A stretch of 64,000 nt of DNA from Sclerotiophoma versabilis. Its lineage: Eukaryota; Ascomycota; Dothideomycetes; Pleosporales; Didymellaceae. Location of the stretch: the NCBI GenBank assembly GCA_012274445.1, contig JAAROD010000007.1:186001-250000 (forward strand). The letters are read 5' to 3'. The position numbers and the translations under genes are program-made. Below the pieces are notes generated by a model that worked only from the letters and a program-made list of their open reading frames with translations, was not told the DNA's origin and made no database searches. Of the stretch, positions 41,331-53,322 are shown piece by piece. Each line of letters starts with the position of its first letter. The stretch's first letter is position 1.

Positions 41331-43254
41331 ATGGCGCCCACGACCAGCAGCAAAGGCAAGGCCACGAAGCCCGGCGGCAAGGCCTCTGCTGCCCCGCGCA
41401 GCCGCAACACGACGCCGCTGCCCCCCGCGCGCCCGTCGGCCGAGCCGCCGTCGGGGGCGGCGGCGGCGTACTTTGAGAAGCCGCTCAGCAGCGCGCTCAG
41501 GAAATGCAGCTCTAGCATGGAGGACATCCTCGAGACGGGCGGCAGCAGCGGCACGATCCCGTCGGGCAGCGCGCTGATCAAGATGCGCGACCAGGTCGAG
41601 AAGACGGTGCTGAAGAGCATCGAGGCGCGCTGCACCCAGGCCGAGGCGGCGCTGCGGACGCTGCACGGCCTGCGCAAGCACCGCGCGCCCCGCGAGCGCA
41701 AGGACGAGCGCGACGACGAGCGCAAGCACAGGCCGAAGAAGGTCGGCAAGAAGCACGACGAGGACAGCAAGCACCCGCCCGCCGTCGGCGCCCACGGGCT
41801 CGCCAGACAGGACGGCGCCGGGGCCAAGGGTGGGCAGCCTCCCCTCCGCCGTGCACTCGCACACGCACACCTGACTGACGCCCGCCGCAGAAGACTCGCA
41901 CACGCCCGCGCCCGCCTCGCCGCCGCCCGCCTCGGCCGCCGACGCGCCCCAGGACCCGGCCTCGCCCAGCGGCTCCGACGTGTCGCACCAGCCCGCGCCC
42001 GCGCCCGCCGTGCCGCAGTACCAGACCTTCGGCGAGGACCCCGTCAAGTTCGACGACCCCACCGTCTACCACATCCGCCCAGTCACCCCGGGCATGACCG
42101 ACGAGGAGAAGAAGGAAATCTACTCCGTCGCCGTCTTCCCGCCCTCGAACCTGCACGACAAGATCGCCGGCCTGCCGCCCGACAAGGACTTCTCCAACGC
42201 AAAGCCCGCCACCCAGGTCAATGCCGGCGTCTTCGCCAACTACGTCGAGCCCTACATCCGCCCCCTGACCGAGGAGGACGTCGCCTTCCTCCGGGAGCGC
42301 GGCGACCGCATAGCCCCCTTCGTCCTGCCCAGGAGAGGCCAGCGCCACTACAAGGACATCTGGGCCGAGGAGGACGGCGCCATGCACATCGACTCGCACC
42401 TCGACCGCTCCGCCACCAGCCTCCCCCGCGGCGCCGCCGAAGATGTCACCGACCCCCTCCTCGAGACCGAGCACGTCTCTGCAGGCCCCCTCGTCTCGAG
42501 GCTGCTCGCTACCCTCCGCCCAGAAGGCCGCGGCAACCAGAACCACTTCGCCGACTCCAACGGCCTCAACGGCGACGCCATGGACATCGATGACGGCGCC
42601 GGCGCCCCTGCAGACACGGCAAACACCAACACTCTCCCCTCCGCAACCCAGCTCCCCGACCTGGTGGGCCGCGCTCCGCAACCCAGCAGCGGCCGCGCCG
42701 ACTACGCCACCCTCGAAGACCGCATGCTCATGGAATTGAAGCACTATGGCTTCCTGTCCGAGGCCGACGCCGAAACACAATCCTACGACTCGCATTTCGA
42801 CGACGAGGTCGCCCAGCGATTGCGCTTCTTGCAGGAAGAGCTGCGCAAACAGTCCATCGTCAACGGCGCACGGAAGCAGCGCTTGCTTGAGTTGACCGAA
42901 GAGAGGATAGCGCAGCAGGAATACAACACCATCGCCGACGACCTCGACAACCAGCTCAACGCCGCATACCTGAAGCGGAACCGGAACATTGGAAAGGGCA
43001 AGAAGCAGAATAAGCGCCCTGGCGGTGCTGGTGGTGGTTCACATGCTGTGGCTAATGCAGGCATCACACGCCCTGGTGTTGGCGAACCCATCAGGACGCT
43101 CATGGAACGACGAACGCAGTGGATCAACACCATTGGTCCAGTCGTGAACTATGGCAAGACCGGTCTACCAGCGGACACCATCTTCCCCGAGGACAAGATG
43201 AAAGAGCTCGAGAGCCGCGAGGTCGAGATCTGGAACACCGAAGCCGAGGAGTAA
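41331..43254 (+). CDS. ngg1: SAGA/ADA acetyltransferase module subunit Ada3 (Ngg1)
   Basis: Exons 41331-41829 and 41891-43254 (61-nt intron GTGGGC...CGCAG) encode 620 residues. Residues ~1-60 are low complexity; a helix (~60-110, SALRKCSSSMEDILE) and a Lys/Arg-rich stretch follow. The middle includes VYHIRPVTPGMTDEEKKEIYSVA and PFVLPRRGQRHYKDIWAEED. The C-terminal Ada3 domain (PF10198, ~430-620) shows LEDRMLMELKHYGFL, EVAQRLRFLQEELRKQ and the conserved end NYGKTGLPADTIF. Ada3 links Gcn5 and Ada2 in the histone acetyltransferase module and acts in the nucleus in transcription activation. The 5' half is extremely GC-rich, which opens long spurious frames on the other strand. Confidence 0.93.
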
Positions 43255-44585
43255 CGCCTAGTATTTATGACCTTGTAGTTCTGGCGTTGAGGCGCATATC
43301 TGCCAGAGCATGGACCGGCGTTAGGGAAGGCATACCTGCATGTGCTTTGGTATAGCACGGTGGCCATGGGCGTTATTCCTAGAGCTTGTACATCTTCATA
43401 CATGCTCCAACATTTATTCTCACAACTTCTCCCACACCTACTCACAACTACTCTCACAATTACAGTCAGTGCTGCTTTCGTGCTGCTTTATATCCCCACC
43501 GAGGCTGGAAGATACATGTGCATAGCTCACCCGCCGCTGACCTCGCGACTGCCCCAAGCGTTGCCAACACTGACATCTATCTCCCAGCCACACATGTCGT
43601 GCATTGTTTACTTAGCATTGGCATCCTCTGCCGCTTTAGTCACCGATACTTGAACACCGACATGGCTACTAGAGAGAGTTGTTGACTTTCTGGACAAAAG
43701 TATCATCACCAACATATTGTCTTGCTCCTTCCTCGTCCAAGCCAGTTACTTTTAGCATACGTAATCGTGAAGACCTATGCGTTATGGTACTTGAACCATG
43801 CAAGGCGAAGATGTCGGCTGATCCGAGTATAAACGGAGCGAGCAATGGTGCATGAGAACTACGCCGTTTGCCGAGATTCACTTCCTATCTCGCTCTCAAG
43901 TTGGGTTTGAGACTGCAATGTGTCATTGAAGAAGACTAGGTCAATTCAACATTGAAAAATCGAAAGAAAAATTCAAGCAGAGCGGTCAGAAGTTGTGCAC
44001 AGCGCTGCAACTTGCACCGACGCCGTTGTATTCGGGAAAGCCCCGAGTATTGCTATTTCAAGGATCCAAGCTTCGCCGTACCTCCGACGATCATGCAGGG
44101 TCCAGAACGGTCGACAACCGTCTTGTGAGGTCCGATGGGCTGCACGGCGAAAACACCGAGCCTCCACGGCTAGGGCCCACCTCAACACCACGCCAAACAT
44201 CGTGAGTTTTACTGCATTACAGCCGCATGACACCAAAACGCCAGGGTAAATTTCCCAATCAAGCATGGTTCGCGTCTCGCTAGACAAGGCCCCGAGCCCG
44301 AGGGGTCGATTACGCGGAGTTGCCGGGTTACCATTCGTGGGTTTTTCGACCCATTCTAATCTCCTGGCGGGGCACGGGGTGACGTTTGGGGGCAGAGGGG
44401 TTACAACGCGCCGCGCGCCTCGGGGCTCCACGTATAGATATGCCCCGCAATGTGGGCAGCTGACAGTTCTTTCTGGACTTTTTTCTTCTTTCGAGTCGTC
44501 CTATTTCTTCTACACTTGTTCAACCTCCCTTTCTTCACTCGTCTTCTCTTCCCAATCCTTTTGACTTGAGACACAGAGCGGCAAG
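43255..44585. other. 1.3-kb intergenic, upstream of L-arabinitol dehydrogenase
   Basis: No gene is recognised. The last ~150 bp (about 44460-44580) are a CT-rich leader typical of highly expressed fungal genes. A GCGGGG (CreA-type site) occurs near 44366 and GGCTAG (loose XlnR-type GGCTAR) near 44168; both are short motifs and weak alone. Confidence 0.4.
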
Positions 44586-45855
44586 ATGAGCACAACCACA
44601 ACAATCGCGCCTGCAAAGCCAAACATTGGTGTTTACACAAACCCAGAGCACGACCTGTGGGTTGCCGAGGCAGAGCCCAGCCTGGAAGAAGTGCAGAGGG
44701 GTGGAGATCTCAAGGTCGGCGAGGTTCTTCTGAATGTCAAGAGTACGGGTATCTGCGGAAGTGACATTCACTTCTGGCACGCTGTAAGTTCTTCTCCTGG
44801 ATTGCTTGTTGGATGCTCAGTTCTGCGCCTCTGCAGAATGCCGAGAACCTGCCTGCTCGTTGAGTACTTGCCTGCTTATTGAGAACCTGCCTGCTCGTTG
44901 AAGCTTACGTCTACTTCAAACACGAAACTGACATGTCCAGGGATGCATCGGTCCCATGATCGTGGAGGACACCCACATTCTCGGCCATGAGTCTTCCGGC
45001 GTGGTAATGGCTGTCCACGAATCCGTCACAAACCTCAAAGTTGGCGACCGCGTTGCCATCGAGCCCAACATCATCTGCCACAAGTGCGAGCCCTGCCTGA
45101 CAGGTCGCTACAACGGCTGCGAGTCGGTCGAGTTCCTCTCCACACCCCCCGTTACCGGCCTGCTCCGCCGCTACCTCAAGCACCCGGCTATGTGGTGCCA
45201 CAAGATGCCCGACAGCATGACCTTTGAAGACGGCGCTATGCTCGAGCCCCTCTCCGTCGCCCTTGCTGGCTTCGACCGCGCCAACGTCAAGCTTGGTGAC
45301 CCCGTCCTCGTCTGCGGCGCCGGCCCCATCGGCCTCGTCACTCTCCTCTGCGCACAGGCTGCAGGAGCAGCTCCCCTCGTCATCACCGACATTGACGCTG
45401 GCCGGCTCGAGTTCGCGCGCAAGCTGGTCCCGCGCGTGCTCACGCACAAGGTCGAGTTCAGCCACACAGTCGACGACTTCCGGGCTGCAATCCTCAAGCT
45501 CACGAACGGCGTCGAGCCTTCGCACGCCCTCGAGTGCACAGGCGTCGAGTCCTCCATCGCAGGCGCCATCCAGACCGTCAAGTTCGGCGGCAAAGTCTTT
45601 GTCATCGGTGTCGGCAAGAACGAGATCAAGATCCCCTTCATGAGGCTGTCTACGCGCGAGGTCGATCTGCAATTCCAGTACCGCTACTGCAACACATGGC
45701 CCAAGGCTATCCGGTTAGTCGAGAGCGGCGTCATCCAGCTCCGCGACCTGGTCACACATAGGTTCGCGCTCGAGGACGCAGTGAATGCGTTCAAGACGGC
45801 GAGCGATCCCAAGACGGGAGCTATCAAGGTTCAGATCCAGAGCTTGGGTGATTAG
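44586..45855 (+). CDS. ladA: L-arabinitol 4-dehydrogenase
   Basis: Exons 44586-44783 and 44941-45855 (157-nt intron) encode 370 residues, the usual LAD length. Motifs: GICGSDIHFW (~55), GCIGPMIVE directly after the splice, GHESSG, structural-zinc cysteines CHKCEPCLTGRYNGC, FLSTPPVTGLLRRYLKHP (diagnostic of LAD over xylitol dehydrogenase), Rossmann GAGPIGLV followed by TDIDAGR with NAD-type aspartate, and ending KTGAIKVQIQSL. The enzyme oxidises L-arabinitol to L-xylulose in the fungal L-arabinose pathway; xylitol dehydrogenase at 18396 acts two steps later. Its intron carries a 19-bp triplicate repeat. Confidence 0.95.
44843..44899. repeat. Three-copy 19-bp tandem repeat inside the ladA intron
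   Basis: Copies at 44843-44861, 44862-44880 and 44881-44899. Copies 1 and 3 are identical (GAGAACCTGCCTGCTCGTT); copy 2 differs at four positions. The repeat accounts for much of the intron's extra length compared with the 50-60 nt common here. Confidence 0.92.
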
Positions 45856-46300
45856 GCACGGACGGCATGGCGTTGGGGACGCATGGGTGGAGTTGGGCGG
45901 CTGCATGATTGTCGAATGCATTCTACATGGCACCATTTTGTCATCTACATCTTGAACGAAACAATAAAAATTTAGTCACGACATGCTTCTTTGAGATGGT
46001 GAGCGTTGGTTTTCTAGTCCTCGCTTGGGGATTATCTTGCGCCGTGTAGGAAAGCATAGATGATGTATTGACATGGCAAAAAGGACAACTACAAGAAGCA
46101 AAGACTTCTGTTCAGGATGAAAAATTCACACAGCTTCATGCAATCGTTCATTTACTCGTTCATGCATTCGTTCATCTATATTTACGCCGCCAATCAAGTT
46201 CGAACCGCAGTTCAAGAGAAATGATTCAACAACCTGAGCTCAACAAAGCATGCTGCTTGGTAGAGCGAAATTCTCTACCTCCCACAGAGACTCGCTGCAG
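45856..46300. other. Convergent 3' region, nothing seen
   Basis: This 445-bp tail-to-tail spacer lies between ladA and the nuclease gene. It has an AATAAA at about 45961-45966, about 105 bp after the ladA stop, that could serve as polyadenylation signal. Short CATTCGTTCAT-like repeats occur near 46140-46175. No gene. Confidence 0.45.
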
Positions 46301-48457
46301 TTACAGCTCTTGTTCATCCCTCCCATTCCGGCCCTTTGTCGATTCGAGTCCTCCAAAATCCGCCCATGTCAAGTACGTTCCGATGGCAGCCTCGTAGGCT
46401 AGGCGAGCATTCGTCAGCTTCTGCTTTCTCTCCAGCCTCGATATTGTCTTGCTCGAAGGCGGGCGTGGCGTGAAAGCCATGGATGACAGCACTTCTTTCG
46501 TAGGTGGCACCACTGGTACCGGCTCTGGTGGAATTTCAGACGTCATATTCGGAGCCATGTAGGGTGCAGACGTCAAATCTGGGGCTATATACGGTCCAGT
46601 GACTTCTTGAATGGCCGTCTCCGCAACTTCTGTAGTCTTCTTTTCTACTTCAGCCTCGGATGGTTCTACAGATTCCTCAGGGTCCAACTTTGCAACCTTC
46701 CTTGCAACACTTGAAGCTGTGACTTCGGGAGGAGTCTCAAACTGCGTCTCCTGTCGGCTCTCACCCCGGACCCGTTTCTGAGTTTCTTCGTATTGCTTCC
46801 TAGCCTTGAAGTTGTGCATCATCTCAGCGTCATGTCGGAATGTCTGTGCTGAGCAAAGCTCGCCAAACAAAGCTTTCATACTAAGCTCCGGGGTCCAGGT
46901 TGCTTCGTCGACTGTACAGGGAAAGATGTCTTGAGGTCTTAAGGCAGCCAAAAGTTCGCAAAGTTCAGAGTACGACGAGTGTCGTGAGTACGGGAATCGG
47001 ATGGTCTTGTTTCGTTGCGGCTCAGTGCTGTCGCTCTGCTTTTTTGAAGCATTCGATGTTAGAGCGGCAACAAGTCTCTGCAAAGAGAGGTCATCCTCAT
47101 TGCTTTGACTTTCCTTCTGCAACTGCAAACCGAACTCCATAGAGGCGCTGCCTGTACTCAAGGCATGCTGCAGCAACTTCAGTACCTTTGACAACAAGTT
47201 TGGATTGTCGATGGACTGAGCACAAAACTCCATCAACCTTCCGATAGCAGCGACATCGCCCGTCTCCAGCTCTTCCTTCTGGTCGAGGTCGCCTTTGCCA
47301 CCACCAGCGCCCAATTCGGCAATCTCAATGCCATCCGATCGAGAGATGATAGGGATGATGTGGACAATCTTCGCGTCTGTATCTTTATCCAGCACGCTAC
47401 AACCCATGCCGCGCTCACAGCTGTGTATCCGAACGCTCTCTGACGAGGTCAAGCAGCCCGGCTGTACGTGATTGCCGTTTCTAAATCCACAAAGCGCAGC
47501 CGCTTCACGTATCTCAATGCCAGTCTCTTTCAAGAACTTGTTATCGCTCTGCACGTCAAGACCCGATTCCCTTAGACTTCTCTTGTCCAACGATGACAAT
47601 GAGCCGTAGATGCGAGTGCGGTAGTCGTCGAGGTGAATTCGCGAACCAAGGAATGCAGATAATGCAATCCAGACACTCTCGTAACCAAACGTCCAAGAGT
47701 GAAAATAAAAGACGGTATCGTCTGGAAACGTGCCGACCTTCTCCAGCAGCTCTTTGATGCCTTCTGCTTTTGACGGGAAGTTTCTGTAAGGCGCACGCTT
47801 GGTCGCAAAGGTAGTGTCAAGGTAGATGCAGTCCAGACGACGAAGTCCCAGTACATATGGAGCCAGAACAGGGTTCTGGGAAATGGAGTTGACCCACCAT
47901 GTCTCTGCACGGATGTCGCCGGTGTAGAGCACTGCTTTGCCGTCGCCTTCGATAAGAAACATCACGGCGCCAACGCAGTGATTCGCGTCAATTAGGGTCA
48001 CGCGAATGGTATTTCCAGGGGCCAGTTCGATTGTGGTAGGCGTATCCAAGGGAAGCGGCTTGGCCAGCTTGCGCATGCCCCTGTTGTAAGTGACATTGCG
48101 GCTCTCGAGGATGCCTTTGGCGAAGTTGACTCGATAATAGAACTTCTCCAGGCGCAGCAAGATCTGCTCTCAGTGTCAGACGAGCGCAATCAGAGGCCGT
48201 CATCTTGTAGTCGCCTCGCACCTACCTCTCTAGTAGCAGCTGAGCAATAGACAAAAGGGGCTCTCATGGACTCAAGCCCAACAAGATGATCTGAGTGGAC
48301 ATGACTAAGGAAGCACGCTAGTGGCGCCTTGTGGTCAGGTTGGTGTCGAAAGTAGTCGACTCTGATCTGGGGGAACTCTAAGGCGTCAAGTCAGCACAGC
48401 AACTGCTCTAGGATGGAAGTGGTTCTTACCAGCTACAATGCCTTTGAATGTAGACAT
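46301..48457 (-). CDS. Artemis/SNM1-type metallo-beta-lactamase nuclease
   Basis: Three exons (48457-48430, 48377-48226, 48163-46301; introns 52 and 62 nt) encode 680 residues. The 28-nt first exon gives MSTFKGIVAE, matching the Artemis start better than Pso2. The metal-binding motif HVHSDH (~39-44) is supplied only by the spliced exon 2. Further MBL/beta-CASP motifs are DANHCVGAVMFLIEG (~115) and YTGDIRAE; LDTTFAT and YFHSWTFGYESVW follow. The C-terminal half (~370-680) is poorly conserved, with low complexity and a basic end. Relatives process DNA ends in repair (Artemis in end joining, Pso2 in crosslink repair); a nuclear role is inferred. Confidence 0.87.
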
Positions 48458-49097
48458 GAGCGCGAGTTTCCCGCCGGTCTGGTGTCATCTCCAACAGTTG
48501 CTGAGATGTTGGGCAAGTGCTGTTGCAGTGATGAAGGTGAAGGCCACGGTGACGCGGGAGTGGCGCGTGCAGGCGTGACTTCCTTTGTCCTCGATCAAGC
48601 GCAAGTTGCACACTCGCTAGTCAACGTCGCAGTCAAGAACCAAACACTCAAGACACGCTCAATAATCATAATATCTGATCCTGATCTTATAAGTAACTCA
48701 TTACACAACCCCCTTTGCTTGTATCACTCGGACCAGCACCAGGCCTTGAGCTTGCAAGGTTTCAGCATCTACTCCAGCAACAAACACGGCTTGTATTGAT
48801 GGATTCAGCTCAAGCATCATATGCTTAGCACAGCATAGTATAGCGAACAGTGTGCTTGGAGCAAGAAGATGCATTTCCGTCGGCGTTTGACCAGCGATAA
48901 TCGGCGGCAAGTATAAGCGAATGATGACATCGGCTCGAGCGTCGGCCAGTTTACCCCACTGTACTCCAACAGCTACTCCAACAGCTCTACCATAGCTCCA
49001 TAAGGGTGCTCGCGCTGCACCCATCCTCCCATCCCCCACAATTCCTCAGTCGCCTTCCCTCTCCGTACCCGTTGCACAGCTCACATCACCGCCCAAC
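48458..49097. promoter_or_regulatory. Divergent promoter, nuclease and amidase genes
   Basis: A 640-bp interval between divergent starts, so both promoters lie here. The right end (49010-49095) is a C/T-rich leader. A TATAAG-type element is near 48693, and a second near 48911. Nothing else is seen. Confidence 0.4.
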
Positions 49098-49991
49098 ATG
49101 TCCCAACTGCTCAAGAAGTCGCTCAAGCTCGCACTCGTGCAACTCGCATCCGGCGCAGACAAAAGCGCGAACCTACACAACGCGCGCACAAAAGTGCTCG
49201 AAGCCGCCAAACAAGGCGCCAACCTTGTCGTGCTGCCCGAGTGCTTTAACTCGCCCTACGGCACAAAGTACTTTGACAAATACGCCGAGACCCTGCTCCC
49301 CAGCCCGCCTAGCGAATCCGCCTCGCCCACCTTCCACGCCCTGTCGCAGCTTGCAAAGGAGGCCAACGTGTACCTGGTCGGCGGAAGCATACCCGAGCGC
49401 GACCATGCGGACACCAAGAAGCTCTACAATACATCGCTCACCTTTAACCCCTCGGGCGACCTGATCGCGACACACCGCAAAGTGCACCTCTTCGATATCG
49501 ATATCCCCGGCAAGATCAAGTTTGTCGAGTCCGAGGTGCTGTCGCCGGGGAACAAGATCACCATTGTCGAGCTGCCCGAGTATGGAAAGATCGGCATCGC
49601 GATTTGCTACGATATCCGCTTCCCGGAGCTGGCGACCATCGCGGCGAGGAAGGGCGCGTTCCTGCTGCTGTACCCGGGCGCTTTCAATCTGACAACGGGC
49701 GCGCTGCACTGGGAGCTGTTGGCCAGGGCGAGGGCGACGGACAACCAGGTGTTTGTCGGTTTGTGCAGTCCAGCGAGGGATATGAAGGCGGATTACAACG
49801 CGTGGGGGCACAGCATGGTCGTTGATCCAAACGCGCATGTGCTGCAGCAGTTGGACGAGAAGGAGGGCATCATTGTGCAAGAGTTGGAGGCAGGCAAGAT
49901 CGAGGAGACACGGAAGGGCATCCCGCTGTACACACAGAGACGCTTTGATGTCTACCCGGATGTCAGTGAAGGCGGCAGGTTTAAGGAATAA
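49098..49991 (+). CDS. Nit2/Nit3-type carbon-nitrogen hydrolase (omega-amidase or deaminated-glutathione amidase)
   Basis: One uninterrupted exon encodes 297 residues. The nitrilase triad is complete: Glu in VVLPECFNSPYG (~49), Lys in HRKVHLFDIDIPG (~122) and Cys in IAICYDIRFPE (~164). FDIDIPGKIKF and LYPGAFNLTTG are typical of the Nit3/Nit2 branch, which hydrolyses omega-amides of 2-oxoglutaramate type or deaminated glutathione as metabolite repair. Which of the two is preferred cannot be read. Cytosolic or mitochondrial; no clear targeting peptide. Confidence 0.92.
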   Translation: MSQLLKKSLKLALVQLASGADKSANLHNARTKVLEAAKQGANLVVLPECFNSPYGTKYFDKYAETLLPSPPSESASPTFHALSQLAKEANVYLVGGSIPERDHADTKKLYNTSLTFNPSGDLIATHRKVHLFDIDIPGKIKFVESEVLSPGNKITIVELPEYGKIGIAICYDIRFPELATIAARKGAFLLLYPGAFNLTTGALHWELLARARATDNQVFVGLCSPARDMKADYNAWGHSMVVDPNAHVLQQLDEKEGIIVQELEAGKIEETRKGIPLYTQRRFDVYPDVSEGGRFKE

Positions 49992-50157
49992 AACATTTCT
50001 CAACCGCTACAATACATCCGACTGCTTCATTAGCAAAGTGCTTGCTTCTCCCCGAACTGACACCGATATATCATAGCAATGCTCCATGCTAGACTTGAGA
50101 AACTGACAGCCAACAGTTCAAGTGAGCGCATCATGACCAGTATCACTAATCTTCTCG

Positions 50158-52602
50158 TCAGTCTCCCCTAAGTTGCGCCATATCCACCAGTATAACTTCA
50201 TCCTCTACCATCGCCTGTTGACCCTTCTCCTTCTTCTTCATCGGACTCCTATTTCTTTCACCACCAAAAGTACCCTGTCGCTTCCTCTTGATCACCGGCT
50301 CGAACTCAGTGACGGTAGGATCGAGCATGGTGCTGGCGCTCACGTCGCTTTGTGTACTAGTGCGACAGAGGACTTGCGCACGCTCGGGACCCATACCAGT
50401 CGTATTCATCTGCTGCTCAAAGCTGCCCAGCTCCTCTCCCAGCGCACTGTACAACTGTCGCTCCAGACGTCCTGTACTGCTAATACTTGACATACCAGCC
50501 TTATGGCTAGGCTCGAATGGTGATAGCTTAGCCAAGTCAGCAGTCGTTTCTGCAACCAAGCTCGGATCGATTGCATCCACATCGATGACCTCGACGTGAC
50601 TTGAAACGCTGCCACACGTTTCGGTTGGTATGTTCCATAAACTTCTGTCCGTGTCGTCGGCAGCGGGCTTTGCTCTTGTCATTGGCTTGGACTTCAATGC
50701 TGGAAGCAAACTTTGATCGTGGCGAACCTCGACGTTGAGAGAGTCGTTCGTGTCAGTTGCGAGGCCTTCTTTCCGACTCTTCACAGTACCGTCGGCCGAA
50801 GGCGCATGAGCCGAGCCAACCTTGCTATCCATGCTTCCCGCATCTCTTTCGAGTCTCTCCAGACTCGACAAGTTCGAAGAACCGTCTCTCATGGAGACAT
50901 CTGAGTCTCGACGCCGGGTTTCAAACATGAAAGGGTTGTGCGTCGGGACCCTCGAATAACGGGTTTCTTTCTCGCCGGAATGATGCATCGCATGAGATTC
51001 AGTCTTGGATAGTGCATACGTGTTGAGATTTCCTTTATCAGATAAGAGTCTCTTTGTATTGTTCTGTAAGGTAGTATTGAAGTCAGGATACGCAGTTGAA
51101 CGAGCAATGGCTGCCGATGAAGGCCGTACCGGAACAGACAGCGCACCCATCTTGGGCGGTCGAAAAGTCCGAGTAATTGGTTTATGCGTTTCCTGCTGTT
51201 GCGCGGGCAAACCATGCGATGTAGCGCGTTGCTTCTTCGACGGACTGATAGCTTCCAGAATCTGCCCGAATTGATCATCCCGCAGAGCCATCATAACCTG
51301 ATGGGCGCTGTTGTCTTCTCGACGCCGGTTGCTGTTCATGTTCGGACCTGCACGCCTTCCTGAGGCTGCAGCACTGAGTGGCCAAAGAGGTGCTGCATAT
51401 GGAGGACATGACGGATTGTACAAGCCCTCCAGGCCAGACATGTTAGATGCATACCGTTGTGACGGCCACGATCCCATGCTCATATCGTCATTAACGAAAG
51501 GACCATATGAGTTGTGCCAAATGCCCGGATGACCGCCACCCCTGTGTCCCATGAACTGTGGTGGGTAGCCTGCCATCGATGTTATTCGCGTGGGAGCCTG
51601 TTGGTGCGGCCCGGGGTTCGCAGGTCTGACAAGCTCAGATCCGGACTCTGGCGAAAGCTCGGATTGCATACGAGACCCTCGTTGAGACTTTCGAGCCGCT
51701 GTGTCCCGTGGAAACGACGGAAGTGCATATGTGGTTCGCTCGCCTATTAGAGAGCGCAAGGGGTCGATAATCGGATACGCGATGCCAGCCTGCTCCAGCA
51801 ACTCTGCTCTGGGTCAACACGATGCATTGATTCTTGCAGCCCAAGCACGCACCTCTGGGAGCATACTGGAACGAGAAGCAGACGATGTCCCAGCAGCCAT
51901 CGTCAAGTAAGTCTTCCTCATTGACGAGTCGTTCTGACAGTATAACCTTGATTCGGTTGTCCGTTCCACGCGGTTGCCACGCCGAGCTCTGTAAGAGGGC
52001 ATCTTTGTCTCTTCGTGGGAACAAAACGCGCTGCTTTGGTTGACTAGTGGGCTGCTCCTTGGATCGTGATGACCTGAACGGTCGCTGCTCATACGCTATT
52101 ATCCTGTCAGTCCATGCCTGGAGAGATTCAGTGGAGCAGGTTGTTTACCAATCTCTTGCGGCGAGCTGGTATTAAGCTCAAAGCTGCCATGGCTGTCTTT
52201 TGTCAGACTTCTTATCTGCTATGACCAACTAAGATTAGCTTACTAGAGTCTGGTGCCTTCAATGATGACCTGCACAGTGAAAGTGATATCCAGACCAGCC
52301 CTTCTTTGTACTTCCTGTATGAACGCTGAAGGCTTCGGCGGACCCCAGTGATGCACAGAGATACGGAATGGGGTCTCTGGCTTGAGTGAGCCGATGTATG
52401 TTCGCAGCGTCGGTAACTCATGGCCGTCTATCAGGAGATGTCAGCCTTGATCTTAAAGCCTCATGTGCATGAACACGAGGCATGTTGTGGGAAAAGGCAA
52501 CTTGCCTTCATCTCGTGAGGAGTAGCAAGCAGTCCTATACTCTGGCATGGGGATATCGGAGTCTTCAGGAAAGAGGATGACGTCCCAATTGTCATAGCGC
52601 AT
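50158..52602 (-). CDS. Unnamed fungal protein with conserved N-terminal domain; contains a GC-AG intron
   Basis: Five exons (52602-52506, 52427-52244, 52192-52149, 52095-51853, 51803-50158) encode 737 residues. Every junction stays in frame. The first intron begins GCAAGT, not GT; no GT donor nearby keeps the frame. The N-terminal ~190 residues, spread over four exons, look globular and conserved: MRYDNWDVILFP, LPTLRTYIGSLKPETPFRIS, HHWGPPKPS, VIIEGTRLYHGSF, DDGCWDIVCFSFQYAPRE. I recall this pattern from unannotated ascomycete proteins but cannot give a domain name. Residues ~190-737 are Ser/Pro/Arg-rich and mostly disordered, with a basic patch KRKRQGTFGGERNRSPMKKKEKG near the end that could be a nuclear localisation signal. 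No function is proposed. Confidence 0.78.
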
Positions 52603-53322
52603 GGCAGGCGAGCAACAGCAGCTGTCCAACGTTCAGGGTGTTTGCAAAGCCCAAAAAGTGGCAGTTGTGTTGCATGAGGGTGTAGGAAAGAAGGAAGAGG
52701 AGCGGATTTGTTTGGGTCCGTAAGCATTGAAAGGGTAGAACGCCCAGGAAGCTGTTCGTAAGGAAAGTGCGACTGCAGTGCCACTACCGCTGCTGCATGT
52801 CGGCAAAAGGCCGCGATCTGGCGGTATGAGACGAGCAGGTATCTAAGCCAGACTATAGTGCGACACCATGGCGATGTCTTGGAGGCAAGAATGATGAGAC
52901 GCGGGAAGGACAGAGGTCAAAAGAAAATTCAATTTTGTTTACTAAGGTCAAGCAATTTGCTGATCGAACCCCTTATGAAAGAAGTCACAAGCACAAAGCA
53001 CTTGCGACCGCAAGACAGCAAGAGAGACAAGAAAGGCGAGGTAGCAGCAGCTGTCCCACGCCAACGACGCTCATAGCTTTTCCAACAGGCGTTAGCAAAG
53101 CCTTTGATGATCCAACAGTGGCACCATACAACACTTTCGCCAGACGCCGTACAGAAGGTACTGCAAAGCTATCATGCCCGTCCCAATACGATGAAGAGCA
53201 CTGGGCGTTTCCCATGTTCGCATAATCATAAAGAATATTTTCCGAGTAATGATTGGACCGTAACTCCTCGCTAAATCATGTCGCAGATGATTATGCCCAG
53301 TGACGCTGAACGCGAGACGCTT
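52603..53322. other. Intergenic, no gene recognised
   Basis: This 720-bp interval lies between the unnamed gene's start and the last exon of the RNA-binding protein gene. Short open frames only. Confidence 0.4.

Noticed and set aside
40641..42062. A 473-residue minus-strand open frame, and a 346-residue one in another frame, opposite ada3
   Set aside because: Both are Ala/Arg/Gly/Pro-rich shadows created by the GC-rich ada3 5' half and the promoter hexamer array; Ada3 on the plus strand is clearly the real gene.
41220..42593. A 457-residue plus-strand open frame running past the ada3 donor site
   Set aside because: Its first part is ada3 exon 1; beyond the donor at 41830 it turns into Arg/Pro/His-rich out-of-frame sequence while the conserved Ada3 domain is in another frame.
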